Assembly: GCA_965237765.1 (NCBI GenBank)
Contig: OZ250157.1
Coordinates: 2,480,001-2,544,000 of the forward strand
Reading direction: 5' to 3'
Length of the DNA: 64,000 nt
Origin: WTGJ01 sp965237765
GTDB taxonomy: Bacteria; Chloroflexota; Anaerolineae; Aggregatilineales; Phototrophicaceae
Below the pieces are notes generated by a model. That model was not told the origin of the DNA. It worked only from the letters and a program-made list of their open reading frames with translations, and did not search any database. Below, piece by piece: positions 41,515-50,583 of this stretch. The translations under genes and the position numbers were made by a program. Numbering within the stretch: the stretch's first letter is position 1; each line of letters starts with the position of its first letter.

Positions 41515-44022
41515 TTAATCACCAGACGCGGCCGTGGCGCCATTGGCGGGCACGAGGCTCGGCTCCATCTCCAGCGTTGCGAGCACGGTGACGGCCACGA
41601 CGCAATCATCATCATCCAGATTCATCACGCGTACCCCCTGGGTGATTCGGCCAGTGGGATTGATCTGCTGCACGTTGGTACGCAAGATGGTGCCATCGTG
41701 CGACATCAGCAGGATTTCGTCGCTCACGCTGATCACGTGCATCGCCACAATTTCGCCGCGGTCTTCATTACGGGCAATCGTCTGCACGCCGATGCCATTG
41801 CGTGATTGCGCGCGGTAGGCGTCCATCCGCGTGATTTTGCCGTATCCCTGGTCGGTGATGATGAGCACGAACTCCGAATTATCGTTGATCACATCCACGC
41901 CAACGACCTGGCCCGCCTCCGCCAGACGAATCGCGCGGACACCGCGCGCCGCGCGCCCGAGCACGCTCACCTGATCTTCCGGGAAGCGGATGCTCATGCG
42001 TCCGGCTGAAGCGACGACAATTTCCTGATCGCCGTCGCTGATGCGTACCCAACCCAGCTCGTCACTTTCTTCCAGGGTGATCGCAATAAGGCCACTCGGC
42101 CGCACGTTGGCGAAGGCGCTGAGGGGCACGCGCTTGATATAACCGGCACGAGTCACCATCACGAAATAGCCGCGCGCGTTATCTGGATGGAAGGGTAGTA
42201 TCGCCGTGATGCGTTCATCCTCGCGTAACGGCAAGAGAGCCTGTAGGGGTATACCGCGTCGTGTCCGCCCTCTTTCGGGAATGCAGAAAGCGCGCTCGGC
42301 ATAAACGCGACCTTGGTTAGTGAAGAAGAGCAATGTATCCAGACTGAGCGCGGAGCAAGCCAACGCGGGGAAGTCATCTTCCTTTGTCGCGACGCCGATG
42401 ACACCCTTACCGCCGCGTAGCTGGGCGCGGAATACCCATTGCGGCACGCGCTTGATGTAACCCATCATCGTCAGGAATATAACCACCGGCTCTTGCCGAA
42501 TGAGGTCCGCTTCGTCAAAATCCACGCTTTCGCCGTAGAGCAATTGCGTGCGCCGTTCATCGCCGTAATTCTCTGTAAGTTCGACGATTTCCTCGCGAAT
42601 GAGCGTGAGTCGGCGCGCTTCGCTTGCCAGGACCCCTTCCAGCTCCTCGATACGGATGAGCGATTCCGCATATTCATCGGATAGCTTCTGGCGCTCGAGA
42701 GCGACCAGCCGGCGCAAGCGCAACGCGAGCACGGCATCCGCTTGTCGATCGCTAAGCCCGAAACGTATGCGCAGATGTTCGCTGGCCTGCCCGGTGCTAT
42801 CGGCGGCGCGGATCAAAGCGATGGCTGCGTCCAGATCGTCCAGGATGCGCAGCAATCCTTTCAGGATGTGTTCCCGCTCGCGCAATTGGCGCAGTTCATA
42901 CTCCGAACGCCGGCGGATCACTTCCAGACGGTGTTTCAAATAGAGCAGCAGACAGCTCTTTAGGTTAAGCGTCTTCGGTTCACCGTTATCCAACGCAAGC
43001 AATTGCACACTGAAGCTGGATTGCAGTTGCGTGTATTTATAGAGACGGTTGAGCACTTTGGTCGGCTGGGCGCGAGCGCTCAGATCCACGACGAGGCGCA
43101 TGCCATCGCGGTCGCTCTCGTCGCGAAGATCGCTGATGCCGTCGATCTGTCCGCTACGTGCCAGTTCAACGATGCGCTCGATGACGGTTGATTTGTTGAC
43201 CTGATAGGGAATATCGCTAAAAACGATGCGAAATCGCTCGTTGTGCCCCTCGACGATTTCGGCAGTGGCGCGGATGAAGATGCGCCCGCGGCCCTGTTGG
43301 TAGGCATCGCGCAGCCCTTCATCGACGAGGATGTTGGCGCCGGTTGGGAAATCAGGACCCTTGACGAATTCCAGCAAATCAGCGACATGAATATCATCGC
43401 GCCGCGCGTAATTATCAATCAGGTGCGTGATTGCGCCGCAGAGCTCGCGTAAATTATGCGGTGGGATATTAGTAGACATGCCGACGGCGATGCCGCTGGC
43501 GCCATTAAGTAAGAGATTGGGTAAGCGCGCCGGCAAGACCACTGGCTCCTCTTGCGACCCGTCGTAATTATCGCCGAAATCGACGGTTTCCTTTTGGATA
43601 TCAGCGAGCAATTCAGCGCTGATGCGTGAGAGGCGCGCTTCGGTATAGCGCATGGCCGCCGGCCGATCGCCATCGACACTGCCGAAATTGCCCTGCCCTT
43701 CAACGAGCTCATATCGTAAAGAAAATTCTTGTGCCATGCGCGCCATCGCGTCATACACAGCGTCGTCGCTATGGGGGTGGAATTTGCCGAGCACCTCGCC
43801 GACGATGCGGGCGCTTTTTTTAAAAGGTGTGCCGGGGCGGATGCCCATCTCGTGCATGGCGAAGAGGATGCGGCGGTGCACTGGTTTGAGTCCGTCGCGC
43901 GCGTCTGGCAAGGCCCGCGCCACGATCACGCTCATCGCATAATCAAGGTAGCTATCGCGCATTTCCTGATTGATATTGACGTGCTGCGGGTTGGTCATCG
44001 TCAGCTGGATATTCGCTCCCAT
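41515..44022 (-). CDS. gyrA: DNA gyrase subunit A
   Basis: 835 residues. Catalytic Tyr126 is in A-A-M-R-Y-T-E. The GyrA-box Q-L-R-G-G-K-G (~residue 534) differs from the usual Q-R-R-G-G-K-G in its second residue but marks a gyrase rather than topoisomerase IV. The beta-pinwheel C-terminal domain is complete. The quinolone-determining loop reads H-P-H-S-D-D-A-V-Y-D (82-91): Ser85 and Asp87 stand where E. coli has Gly81 and Ser83. ATG at 44022 lies 9 bases from an extended -10, so the mRNA is probably leaderless. No gyrB is nearby. Confidence 0.95.
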   Translation of the reverse strand: MGANIQLTMTNPQHVNINQEMRDSYLDYAMSVIVARALPDARDGLKPVHRRILFAMHEMGIRPGTPFKKSARIVGEVLGKFHPHSDDAVYDAMARMAQEFSLRYELVEGQGNFGSVDGDRPAAMRYTEARLSRISAELLADIQKETVDFGDNYDGSQEEPVVLPARLPNLLLNGASGIAVGMSTNIPPHNLRELCGAITHLIDNYARRDDIHVADLLEFVKGPDFPTGANILVDEGLRDAYQQGRGRIFIRATAEIVEGHNERFRIVFSDIPYQVNKSTVIERIVELARSGQIDGISDLRDESDRDGMRLVVDLSARAQPTKVLNRLYKYTQLQSSFSVQLLALDNGEPKTLNLKSCLLLYLKHRLEVIRRRSEYELRQLREREHILKGLLRILDDLDAAIALIRAADSTGQASEHLRIRFGLSDRQADAVLALRLRRLVALERQKLSDEYAESLIRIEELEGVLASEARRLTLIREEIVELTENYGDERRTQLLYGESVDFDEADLIRQEPVVIFLTMMGYIKRVPQWVFRAQLRGGKGVIGVATKEDDFPALACSALSLDTLLFFTNQGRVYAERAFCIPERGRTRRGIPLQALLPLREDERITAILPFHPDNARGYFVMVTRAGYIKRVPLSAFANVRPSGLIAITLEESDELGWVRISDGDQEIVVASAGRMSIRFPEDQVSVLGRAARGVRAIRLAEAGQVVGVDVINDNSEFVLIITDQGYGKITRMDAYRAQSRNGIGVQTIARNEDRGEIVAMHVISVSDEILLMSHDGTILRTNVQQINPTGRITQGVRVMNLDDDDCVVAVTVLATLEMEPSLVPANGATAASGD

Positions 44023-44030
44023 GTGCCGTG

Positions 44031-44039
44031 ATTATAGCA
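44031..44039 (-). promoter_or_regulatory. Extended -10 element of gyrA
   Basis: Minus-strand TGC-TATAAT (44039-44031), a perfect -10 with the extended TG. The predicted start is within two bases of the gyrA ATG at 44022. Confidence 0.6.
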
Positions 44040-44048
44040 CAGCGGCCA

Positions 44049-45299
44049 TCAATCGGGGAGGCGCTGCCAGCGATCGTCTACGAGGGCAAAGCGGATCTGC
44101 GCGGGAGCTAATTCTCCTTCTTCCTCGTAACGGAGCGTGGCGATCAATTGTGTCGAATCGGCATCGGCTATGGCGCTCAGTGTGGTAATTTTCCCTGCGA
44201 AGTTCGGATCCCCGCGCGCGAGTTGCCATTCTAAGTAATCGCGCCAATCGAGGCGCGAGAGATCCACAAGGCCGGCGCGGGTGACTTGGCGGATCGCCGG
44301 GAGCAATGCCTGTTCTTGACGAAGTTGTACCAATTCACCAATGGCAGCTACCCCATAACGGTCCGCGATGCTATGCAATAGCGGACTCGCATCGTTTCGC
44401 CCCAGCAACGCGCCCCACAGCCAGGCGCTGATCGCTTGCTTGAGGTAAAGGGCTTCCTCTTCTTGGGTATCTACAATCGCGAGTGTGGAAGAGCTGAGTA
44501 GGCGGTCGCTGAGCAGGCTGGCGATAACAGAACGCAACTCTGGCGAAAAAGGCATGTCGCTACGCGAGCGCGTCAAATATGGTGAGGGGATGCGCAAATT
44601 CCAGGGAGCCAGTGCCTCCCAGCTGAGGTTGAGATTCGGGTCGGGTAGGATTTCTACGTGCCAGCTGGGTAGCGTCGCGCAAGCCATGGCCTCACAGCCG
44701 ATCTGCAACCAACGCGGTAAAGTGTCAGCCAATTGCTTGGCGAGTGCTTTGTCGCGCGCATAATAGTCAATCCGCAAGTGGTCCGAACTGTTCGTGGCCG
44801 CGTCGCCCCAGAGGTCAGGATTCTGTGGCAAGTGGCGCCATCCCAAATCGGCGAAATTCCAATAGAACCAGAGCCGTTCATAGGGCACCGCATTCTCGAT
44901 TTCCATCAAGCGCACAACGCCAAGCAAGCCATCGCTCGTTATTTCGCTTTCCAGGATATTCCCGCTGAGTTGCAGATCGGCCGCGCCTTGCACCGCAACA
45001 AAATAATCTCGTTGCTGCGCCAGCCAGACTTCGTCGCCGCTGTGTTGAAATTCCAGGAAGGCGTTCTCGTCGCCGATGCGCAAGGCGGTCACTTCCGCGA
45101 TGACGACATCTCGCAAGGTACGTTGTTGCCATTCGTCAATTTGCTGCAATCGGATGCGGATGGCAGCGTAAACAATGGCTACGATCAGGACGATGGCGAA
45201 GGCTGCCACCCAAGGCCACTTCCGGCGGGAGTGATTGGGAAATGGTGGAAGGTCATCATGGGCGGTGGAACCACTCTCCCACTCCAGCTCGACACCCAT
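44049..45299 (-). CDS. Hypothetical membrane-anchored protein
   Basis: 416 residues from ATG at 45299, which overlaps the birA stop by one base (TGATG). Residues ~30-50 form one hydrophobic helix; the remaining ~365 residues are extracytoplasmic, with a cystatin/NTF2-like look near residues 60-130 (E-V-T-A-L-R-I-G-D-E-N-A-F-L) and a second similar repeat near the C-terminus (F-A-L-V-D-D-R-W-Q-R-L). A middle part around L-N-L-S-W-E-A-L and A-I-V-D-T-Q-E-E-E resembles a degenerate peptidase-MA-like segment without an HExxH motif. Function unknown. Coupled to birA by position only. Confidence 0.58.
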   Translation of the reverse strand: MGVELEWESGSTAHDDLPPFPNHSRRKWPWVAAFAIVLIVAIVYAAIRIRLQQIDEWQQRTLRDVVIAEVTALRIGDENAFLEFQHSGDEVWLAQQRDYFVAVQGAADLQLSGNILESEITSDGLLGVVRLMEIENAVPYERLWFYWNFADLGWRHLPQNPDLWGDAATNSSDHLRIDYYARDKALAKQLADTLPRWLQIGCEAMACATLPSWHVEILPDPNLNLSWEALAPWNLRIPSPYLTRSRSDMPFSPELRSVIASLLSDRLLSSSTLAIVDTQEEEALYLKQAISAWLWGALLGRNDASPLLHSIADRYGVAAIGELVQLRQEQALLPAIRQVTRAGLVDLSRLDWRDYLEWQLARGDPNFAGKITTLSAIADADSTQLIATLRYEEEGELAPAQIRFALVDDRWQRLPD

Positions 45300-46060
45300 C
45301 ACTCTGATCCCCGCCACTCTTGAAGTGTGCCGGCTAGGATACGTTCTTGCCTGCCCTCGGGCAGATCCAGCCAGAGCGCGCCGCTCTCATCAACGGCGCT
45401 GGCGATACCGCTCAGTTCCCCGATCTTCACGGGGCGACCCAAGCTGTTCAAGCGCGCACGCCAGGCCCTGAATAGTGTTGCGCTGCCTAAATGCGGTCGC
45501 CAGCAGTCAGTGATGGCGAGTAATCGCCGCAGAAGATCGCAACGGTCATACGAAAATTGGCTGGCAGTTTCTAGGCTAATGGCAGTCTTGGCGAGCGGCG
45601 TTTGTACGAAGTCTGCGCGCACGTTTAGCCCGATCCCGAGGGCCACGCCACTAAATTCCTCACCGTCCCAGAGCGCTTCGGGCAGGATGCCACAGACTTT
45701 ATACTGGCCAATTTGGACATCGTTCGGCCACTTGATACCAATTTCACTGATCCCGAGTTCATCGAGCAATTCGTAAACAGCTACCGCAGCCAACATCGTG
45801 CTCTGTTGTGCGGCATCGACACTACAACGGAGGATGATCGAGAGGGTGAGCGCGCTAGCGGGCGGTGTGTACCAGCCCCTGCCCTGGCGGCCACGACCGG
45901 ATGTTTGGTGGTCAGAGATGACGAGCGATCCTTCTTCCGCGCCGTCTTGCAACCAGGCGAGCGCCTCATCATTGGTGCTGGCGAGGGCAGGATAATATCG
46001 AAAAGGTCGGCCCAGCAGCGCCGACCGCAGCTTATCCTTCGTTAGCGTCAACGTCGCCAC
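45299..46060 (-). CDS. birA: Biotin--protein ligase (without DNA-binding domain)
   Basis: 253 residues from GTG at 46060. It attaches biotin to carboxylase carrier domains. Motifs: S-T-N-D-E-A, the biotinyl-AMP loop G-R-G-R-Q-G-R-G-W, K-W-P-N-D-V and G-I-G-L-N-V. No N-terminal helix-turn-helix, so it is a class I enzyme that should not regulate transcription. The frame is open to 46150, but that part is low-complexity, overlaps the divergent HIT gene and is rejected. Confidence 0.9.
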   Translation of the reverse strand: MATLTLTKDKLRSALLGRPFRYYPALASTNDEALAWLQDGAEEGSLVISDHQTSGRGRQGRGWYTPPASALTLSIILRCSVDAAQQSTMLAAVAVYELLDELGISEIGIKWPNDVQIGQYKVCGILPEALWDGEEFSGVALGIGLNVRADFVQTPLAKTAISLETASQFSYDRCDLLRRLLAITDCWRPHLGSATLFRAWRARLNSLGRPVKIGELSGIASAVDESGALWLDLPEGRQERILAGTLQEWRGSE

Positions 46061-46078
46061 CCGGCGCTGGACTCGTGC

Positions 46079-46107
46079 TTGCGCGCGCCTGGTCGGTTGG
46101 TCATACT
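46079..46107 (+). promoter_or_regulatory. Predicted promoter of the HIT-family gene
   Basis: TTGCGC (46079-46084), 17-base spacer, CATACT (46102-46107). The predicted start is position 46114, the A of the ATG, which would again give a leaderless message. Confidence 0.4.
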
Positions 46108-46113
46108 GCAGGG

Positions 46114-46662
46114 ATGGGCGAGACGGAGACGATGGGTGCCTCGGGCGCAAAAGGCACGATGGATCACCTTAGCGCACCCTGGCGCTGGGATTACATCCGC
46201 GGCGAAAAGAAGTTGGCAGGCTGTCTTTTTTGCCTGGCGGATGCGGGCGATGAAGCGGGGATTATCGCTCGTTCGGAGCATGTTTATGTCATCCTCAACC
46301 GCTACCCATATAATAACGGACATTTGATGATCGCTCCTTACGCGCACCTTGCTTCGTTGGAAGATTTAACTGACGCGGAGCAGGTTGATTTCATGTACAC
46401 CGCAAAGCGTGCCTTGCGATCTCTGCGAGAAGTCTACCAGCCGGCGGGCTTCAATATGGGCGCCAATATCGGCGCGGTCGCTGGAGCTGGCGTGGCGGCG
46501 CACTTTCACTGGCATATTGTGCCGCGTTGGGCGGGTGATTCGAGCTTTATGACCATCACGGCAGCGGCACGCGTTCTACCCGAAACGCTGCCTGATACAG
46601 CGCGCAAGCTGCGCGCGGCTTGGGGTCGGAGTAGTGATGCACAAGTCTCTACGGATGGCTGA
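46114..46662 (+). CDS. HIT-family nucleotide hydrolase/transferase
   Basis: 182 residues from ATG at 46114; the frame opens at 46075 but the extra residues are not family-like. The histidine triad is H-F-H-W-H-I-V (about residue 129-135), and C-L-F-C near residue 38 marks the zinc-binding subgroup. N-R-Y-P-Y-N-N-G-H-L-M and the later G-F-N-M-G-A-N-I-G-x-V-A-G-A-G match the Ap4A phosphorylase/hydrolase branch of HIT proteins. It should cleave nucleoside polyphosphates or adenylated compounds. Confidence 0.88.
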   Translation: MGETETMGASGAKGTMDHLSAPWRWDYIRGEKKLAGCLFCLADAGDEAGIIARSEHVYVILNRYPYNNGHLMIAPYAHLASLEDLTDAEQVDFMYTAKRALRSLREVYQPAGFNMGANIGAVAGAGVAAHFHWHIVPRWAGDSSFMTITAAARVLPETLPDTARKLRAAWGRSSDAQVSTDG

Positions 46663-46686
46663 TCTTCTGGCATTCTGTATCTAAAC

Positions 46687-48144
46687 ATGTGGCCCTGGCT
46701 CTGGCTCGCAATCGTTATCTTGGCTGCATTACCCTGGGCGCTTTGGTGTGGTGGTCGGCGCGGGAGTGGAGGCAGCTCCGCGTTGGTCATTTGCCTGTGT
46801 CTATCCATCAGCCTGGGGTGCCTGACCTTGCTAATGTTTGGGTTTGGTGTCTTCGGCATCTCATTGTGTCTCTGGGTAATTAACCTGCCCTACTTCGCCG
46901 CGATGGCTATCGGCGGACGGCTGATATGGCGCGACCGCGCGCAGCTGGCGCCATTGCGTCTTTGGCCAGAAACCTGGGAGCGGCGTAGCATTTGGTTGAT
47001 GTGCGCGGCTATCGCTATCGCTCAGCTCATCAACGCGAGCTACTGGCCTTTTTTCCGTGACGATGCGCAGGGAATCTATGCGCCTTATGCGGTCGAAATT
47101 TATGAGACGCGGGCGCTGGTTTCCCTGAAAGGCAAAGCCGATATTGTCTCCCGCTACGATAGCTACCCGATGATGATGCCGCTGGCCTATGCCTATGCCT
47201 ACATGAGCGCCGGTGTGGAGCAGGAATACCTAGCCAAAACGCTCGCGACCCTGCTTGCCATTGCAACGATGCCAGCGGCCTACCTGCTTGGGAGGAGTGC
47301 ACATTCCGAAAGCGTGGGCTGGCTGGCGGCCGGACTGCTGGCGCTGACGCCGGCGTTCTGGCGATGGGCATCGGCAGGCTATGTCGACCTGCCAATGGCT
47401 TTTTTTTATACCATGGTCGGTTATTTCGTGTTGCGGCTTTGGCGAAGCGGCCGGACGAGTGACGCTTTCCTCACGGGTTTGCATTTCGGCCTGGCCTGTT
47501 GGGTAAAAAACGCCGGCCTCGTCGCAGCGCCCTTGCTAGCTGTGTGGTTGGTATTGGCTTGTTTTCGGGGGAGCGTACGCTGGCGACAGGTCTTCGTCGT
47601 TGGCCTCGCGGCTTTCTTCGGCGGGTTGGCATGGTATGTTTGGACGTATTGGCAGGCTGGCGTCATCGTTCCGCGCACTGCCTGGACAGAGCGGGCACAA
47701 CACTCGCTCGAAACGCTATTCATATTCGTGCAGCAATGGAACGTCTATGCCTTCGTGGGCTGGCTGATCATGATCGGGTTGGGCTATACACTGTGGAAAT
47801 TCTGGCGAAACGGTTTGGCTGTTCCAGGTTACGCATCATTATTACTCTGGGTGTTACCATTCTGGTTGGTTTGGTGGTGGTTCGTCAGTTATGATCCGCG
47901 CTTTGTCCTGTTGTTCCTGCCGCCTGCCTGCGTGATTGGCGCGTTCTTCGTGGCCGATGTCTGGTCGCGCTGGCCATTGCACAGCCGAAGCATCGCAACT
48001 GCCATCGTCTTGATCGCCGCGGCAGTCTGGACCGCGCAAGGCGCGCTCATCAGCATACAATTCAAGGATGAGTTGCTCGCCGACCCGTTCATGAGCCATG
48101 CCGCTAAAGCAACTATTGTGCGGCCGGCAGAACGCGAATCGTGA
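46687..48144 (+). CDS. GT-C-type membrane glycosyltransferase-like protein
   Basis: 485 residues with about 11-12 hydrophobic helices. The loop after the third helix reads F-R-D-D-A-Q-G-I-Y-A-P-Y, the acidic motif expected of lipid-linked sugar transferases of PMT/ArnT type; Y-D-S-Y-P-M-M-M-P-L-A-Y follows. No soluble C-terminal domain. It starts 24 bases after the HIT gene, so they may be co-transcribed. Its last 32 bases overlap the convergent gene. Substrate unknown. Confidence 0.7.
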   Translation: MWPWLWLAIVILAALPWALWCGGRRGSGGSSALVICLCLSISLGCLTLLMFGFGVFGISLCLWVINLPYFAAMAIGGRLIWRDRAQLAPLRLWPETWERRSIWLMCAAIAIAQLINASYWPFFRDDAQGIYAPYAVEIYETRALVSLKGKADIVSRYDSYPMMMPLAYAYAYMSAGVEQEYLAKTLATLLAIATMPAAYLLGRSAHSESVGWLAAGLLALTPAFWRWASAGYVDLPMAFFYTMVGYFVLRLWRSGRTSDAFLTGLHFGLACWVKNAGLVAAPLLAVWLVLACFRGSVRWRQVFVVGLAAFFGGLAWYVWTYWQAGVIVPRTAWTERAQHSLETLFIFVQQWNVYAFVGWLIMIGLGYTLWKFWRNGLAVPGYASLLLWVLPFWLVWWWFVSYDPRFVLLFLPPACVIGAFFVADVWSRWPLHSRSIATAIVLIAAAVWTAQGALISIQFKDELLADPFMSHAAKATIVRPAERES

Positions 48145-50530
48145 TGGGTAGGACGGCGATATATCCTTCGCGCGTTTCGCCGCCATTGGCAGTCAAGTGT
48201 TGCAGTTCTCCATTTACATGGTAGTAGACTATCAACCACAGCTCGTATTCGCCCGCCGGGAAATCAGCAGGCAAACGAAGCGCCCGCAAATCCCAGTGAG
48301 GGATGCCCACTTCCCAGGCGCTGGTTGGGTCCAGTCCAGCGCTTGGCTGCCAATCTGTCACCCCCAAACGCGCTCGTCCGACACTCGCAAGTTTCCATGT
48401 GATGGTGAGGTCTTGCGGGATGGGCGATTGCGCCTGCCATTGCATCGCGAGAGGGATCGCTTCACCGGGGCTGAATTCGTCGCCGGAAGGCAACGTGATA
48501 CCCACCAACTGAAAACCATCACCGAAGCGAACTTGATGAGGAATTTCGGCATCCTGGTAAACGGCAGGTAGTGGCGCGCGAGCGTATTCCAAGAGACGGA
48601 CATCAGGCGCGGTATTGATTTCGCGGATGGGAAAAGCCCGCTCGGCGAAGTAGCGTTCTAGAACGCGTGGGCGCCAAGGCAAGAATGGTCCGGCATCAGA
48701 TAAGAAGTAGAATTCATCAACCCCTGAAAACACAATGTTCAGGCGATGAATGGTATAGCGGTCGAGCGCGAGTTGTGGGCTGGCACTGGCCACGACAGGC
48801 GCAATTTCGGGGTGATAACTTTCGCCGGGCTGATAGGCGAGCACGATGTAACGCGGGTTGTGGCTGGTGTCATGATTGAGCAGAAAATCGCGATATTCTT
48901 GCGTGACGAAGACGATATCGTCACGCTCCGTAACTTCATCAAAAATGGGCAGCATCTCCCAGAGCCCATCGCGTCCGGCGGAATAAACAGGATCCCACTG
49001 GATCGAGAAGAGGCTCACGGCGGTCAGCGTCAGAGCGGCGACTGGTAGAATGGCCAGCTGCCAACGCGGCAGGGGACGTCGTCTAAGAAATAGTTGGCGC
49101 AAGATATATGCGGAGGCGCTGGCGAGCAGGATATATAGTATGGGTAGCAGATGGGCACCTGTCCGCCACCAGGCGAAATCCCAACCTCGCTGTCCGAGGG
49201 CAGAGATAATGAGCACGGGGCGCAAATACGCTAGCGAGAATAAGCTACCATTCCATTCCAACAGACCCTCAGCTTGTTCCGGCAGAGGCAAGTTATCCCA
49301 GCGCATCACAACGGACGCGAATTGCCACCCGAGGCTATAGGCCAGCAACGCGCCAGCAGCGACCAGCGCCAGGCGATGGCGGTGCTTCAGCAGCCATTCC
49401 AGCGCCGGTAAGGTGAGTAGCATCACGAAGGGCAGCGCAGGTAACAGAAAGCGCGGCGGCCAGGATAACCCGCCAAACCAGTGGGAGCCGCGCATCGCAT
49501 GTCCAACGGCATAACTTAGCAATATTAGAGTCGCTGCCCAGAGGTGCCGCCTACCCCCTCGCCGCCATAGTAGATAAGCGCCGGGCACGGCGAGTAACAG
49601 GATGGGCGAGCTGCCCCAGAAACTGCCGCCCGGACTGAGGAGTTGGCTGGCCATCGCTTCGCGGAAGAATTCCCAATCCCGCCGGGGCACTGGTAGGCCT
49701 TGCTCTTGGAAGAAGCGCAAGACCTTCTCCAACGAATCAGCCAGATCGAAAATGCAACTGGCCAAAGCTGACAAAATGAACACGAAAAACGCCGCATCGA
49801 GCAGCGCCCGCACGAAACGGTGTGCACCGGCAAATTGCGCACGTGTGCCCCAGGTTGGCGCTAGCAGGCATAACAGAGCGGGTATGGCGAGTAGCGATGA
49901 TTGCTTGGTTTGTGTCGCCAGTCCGAGCGCAATCAATCCGCTAATTAGCCACACCAGAGCGCGCCAGCCCCGCCATTTGCGCGCGTTCACCGCAGCCATA
50001 GCCACCATGAGCAAAAAGAGGGCCGCCAGCGGTTCGCGAAAGAAGGTCTTGCTATACGGGAGCAATATCGTTGACGCGCCGAGTAATATCGAGGCCAAGG
50101 CACTAGTGTTTTCCGCATAACCCAGTTGGCGGCAAAGCATGAAGAAGACCGCAACGAGTACCAACGTCACAATGATGTTGAATAGCCAGGTCGTTTGCAC
50201 TAGGCCGATGCCCGGCACGAGCCAGGCCAGCGCGTAGAGCGGTATGGCCAGCGTCGGCTGAAGCCTCTCCCCGTAGTAGGGGCTCAGGCCCATCCCAACA
50301 TGATGCTCATCGAGAAAAGCCGCGCTCTCATCCAACAACCAATCGCCGAAGCGGAATTGGCTACTTGTCGCGTCAAATAGCAACAGTGAATCGCCGCTCT
50401 CGATGCGTCCGCTATAGACAAAAAGGTATATACATGTGAGCAGGATGAGGAATGACAATAGGATGGCAGTGGAACGTCTGGATTCCTGATTGGCGTTAGC
50501 GCGCAGCGACCCGAGTACCCTACGGAACAT
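48113..50530 (-). CDS. GT-C-like membrane protein with extracytoplasmic C-terminal domain
   Basis: 805 residues. About 11-12 hydrophobic helices in the first ~520 residues; the loop after helix 1 is E-S-G-D-S-L-L-L-F-D, the acid motif candidate. The last ~280 residues are extracytoplasmic and end in a beta-sandwich (~660-805) with F-G-D-G-F-Q-L-V-G and L-R-L-P-A-D-F-P-A-G-E-Y-E-L-W-L, a pattern seen at the end of other Chloroflexi membrane glycosyltransferase-like proteins. It begins 53 bases after the permease gene on the same strand. Exact function unknown. Confidence 0.66.
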   Translation of the reverse strand: MFRRVLGSLRANANQESRRSTAILLSFLILLTCIYLFVYSGRIESGDSLLLFDATSSQFRFGDWLLDESAAFLDEHHVGMGLSPYYGERLQPTLAIPLYALAWLVPGIGLVQTTWLFNIIVTLVLVAVFFMLCRQLGYAENTSALASILLGASTILLPYSKTFFREPLAALFLLMVAMAAVNARKWRGWRALVWLISGLIALGLATQTKQSSLLAIPALLCLLAPTWGTRAQFAGAHRFVRALLDAAFFVFILSALASCIFDLADSLEKVLRFFQEQGLPVPRRDWEFFREAMASQLLSPGGSFWGSSPILLLAVPGAYLLWRRGGRRHLWAATLILLSYAVGHAMRGSHWFGGLSWPPRFLLPALPFVMLLTLPALEWLLKHRHRLALVAAGALLAYSLGWQFASVVMRWDNLPLPEQAEGLLEWNGSLFSLAYLRPVLIISALGQRGWDFAWWRTGAHLLPILYILLASASAYILRQLFLRRRPLPRWQLAILPVAALTLTAVSLFSIQWDPVYSAGRDGLWEMLPIFDEVTERDDIVFVTQEYRDFLLNHDTSHNPRYIVLAYQPGESYHPEIAPVVASASPQLALDRYTIHRLNIVFSGVDEFYFLSDAGPFLPWRPRVLERYFAERAFPIREINTAPDVRLLEYARAPLPAVYQDAEIPHQVRFGDGFQLVGITLPSGDEFSPGEAIPLAMQWQAQSPIPQDLTITWKLASVGRARLGVTDWQPSAGLDPTSAWEVGIPHWDLRALRLPADFPAGEYELWLIVYYHVNGELQHLTANGGETREGYIAVLPITIRVLPAAQ

Positions 50531-50583
50531 CGTCGCTTTGCCCTCCCTGCGTCCATACTCAGCAAGCCGTTTGCCGGGATGAG

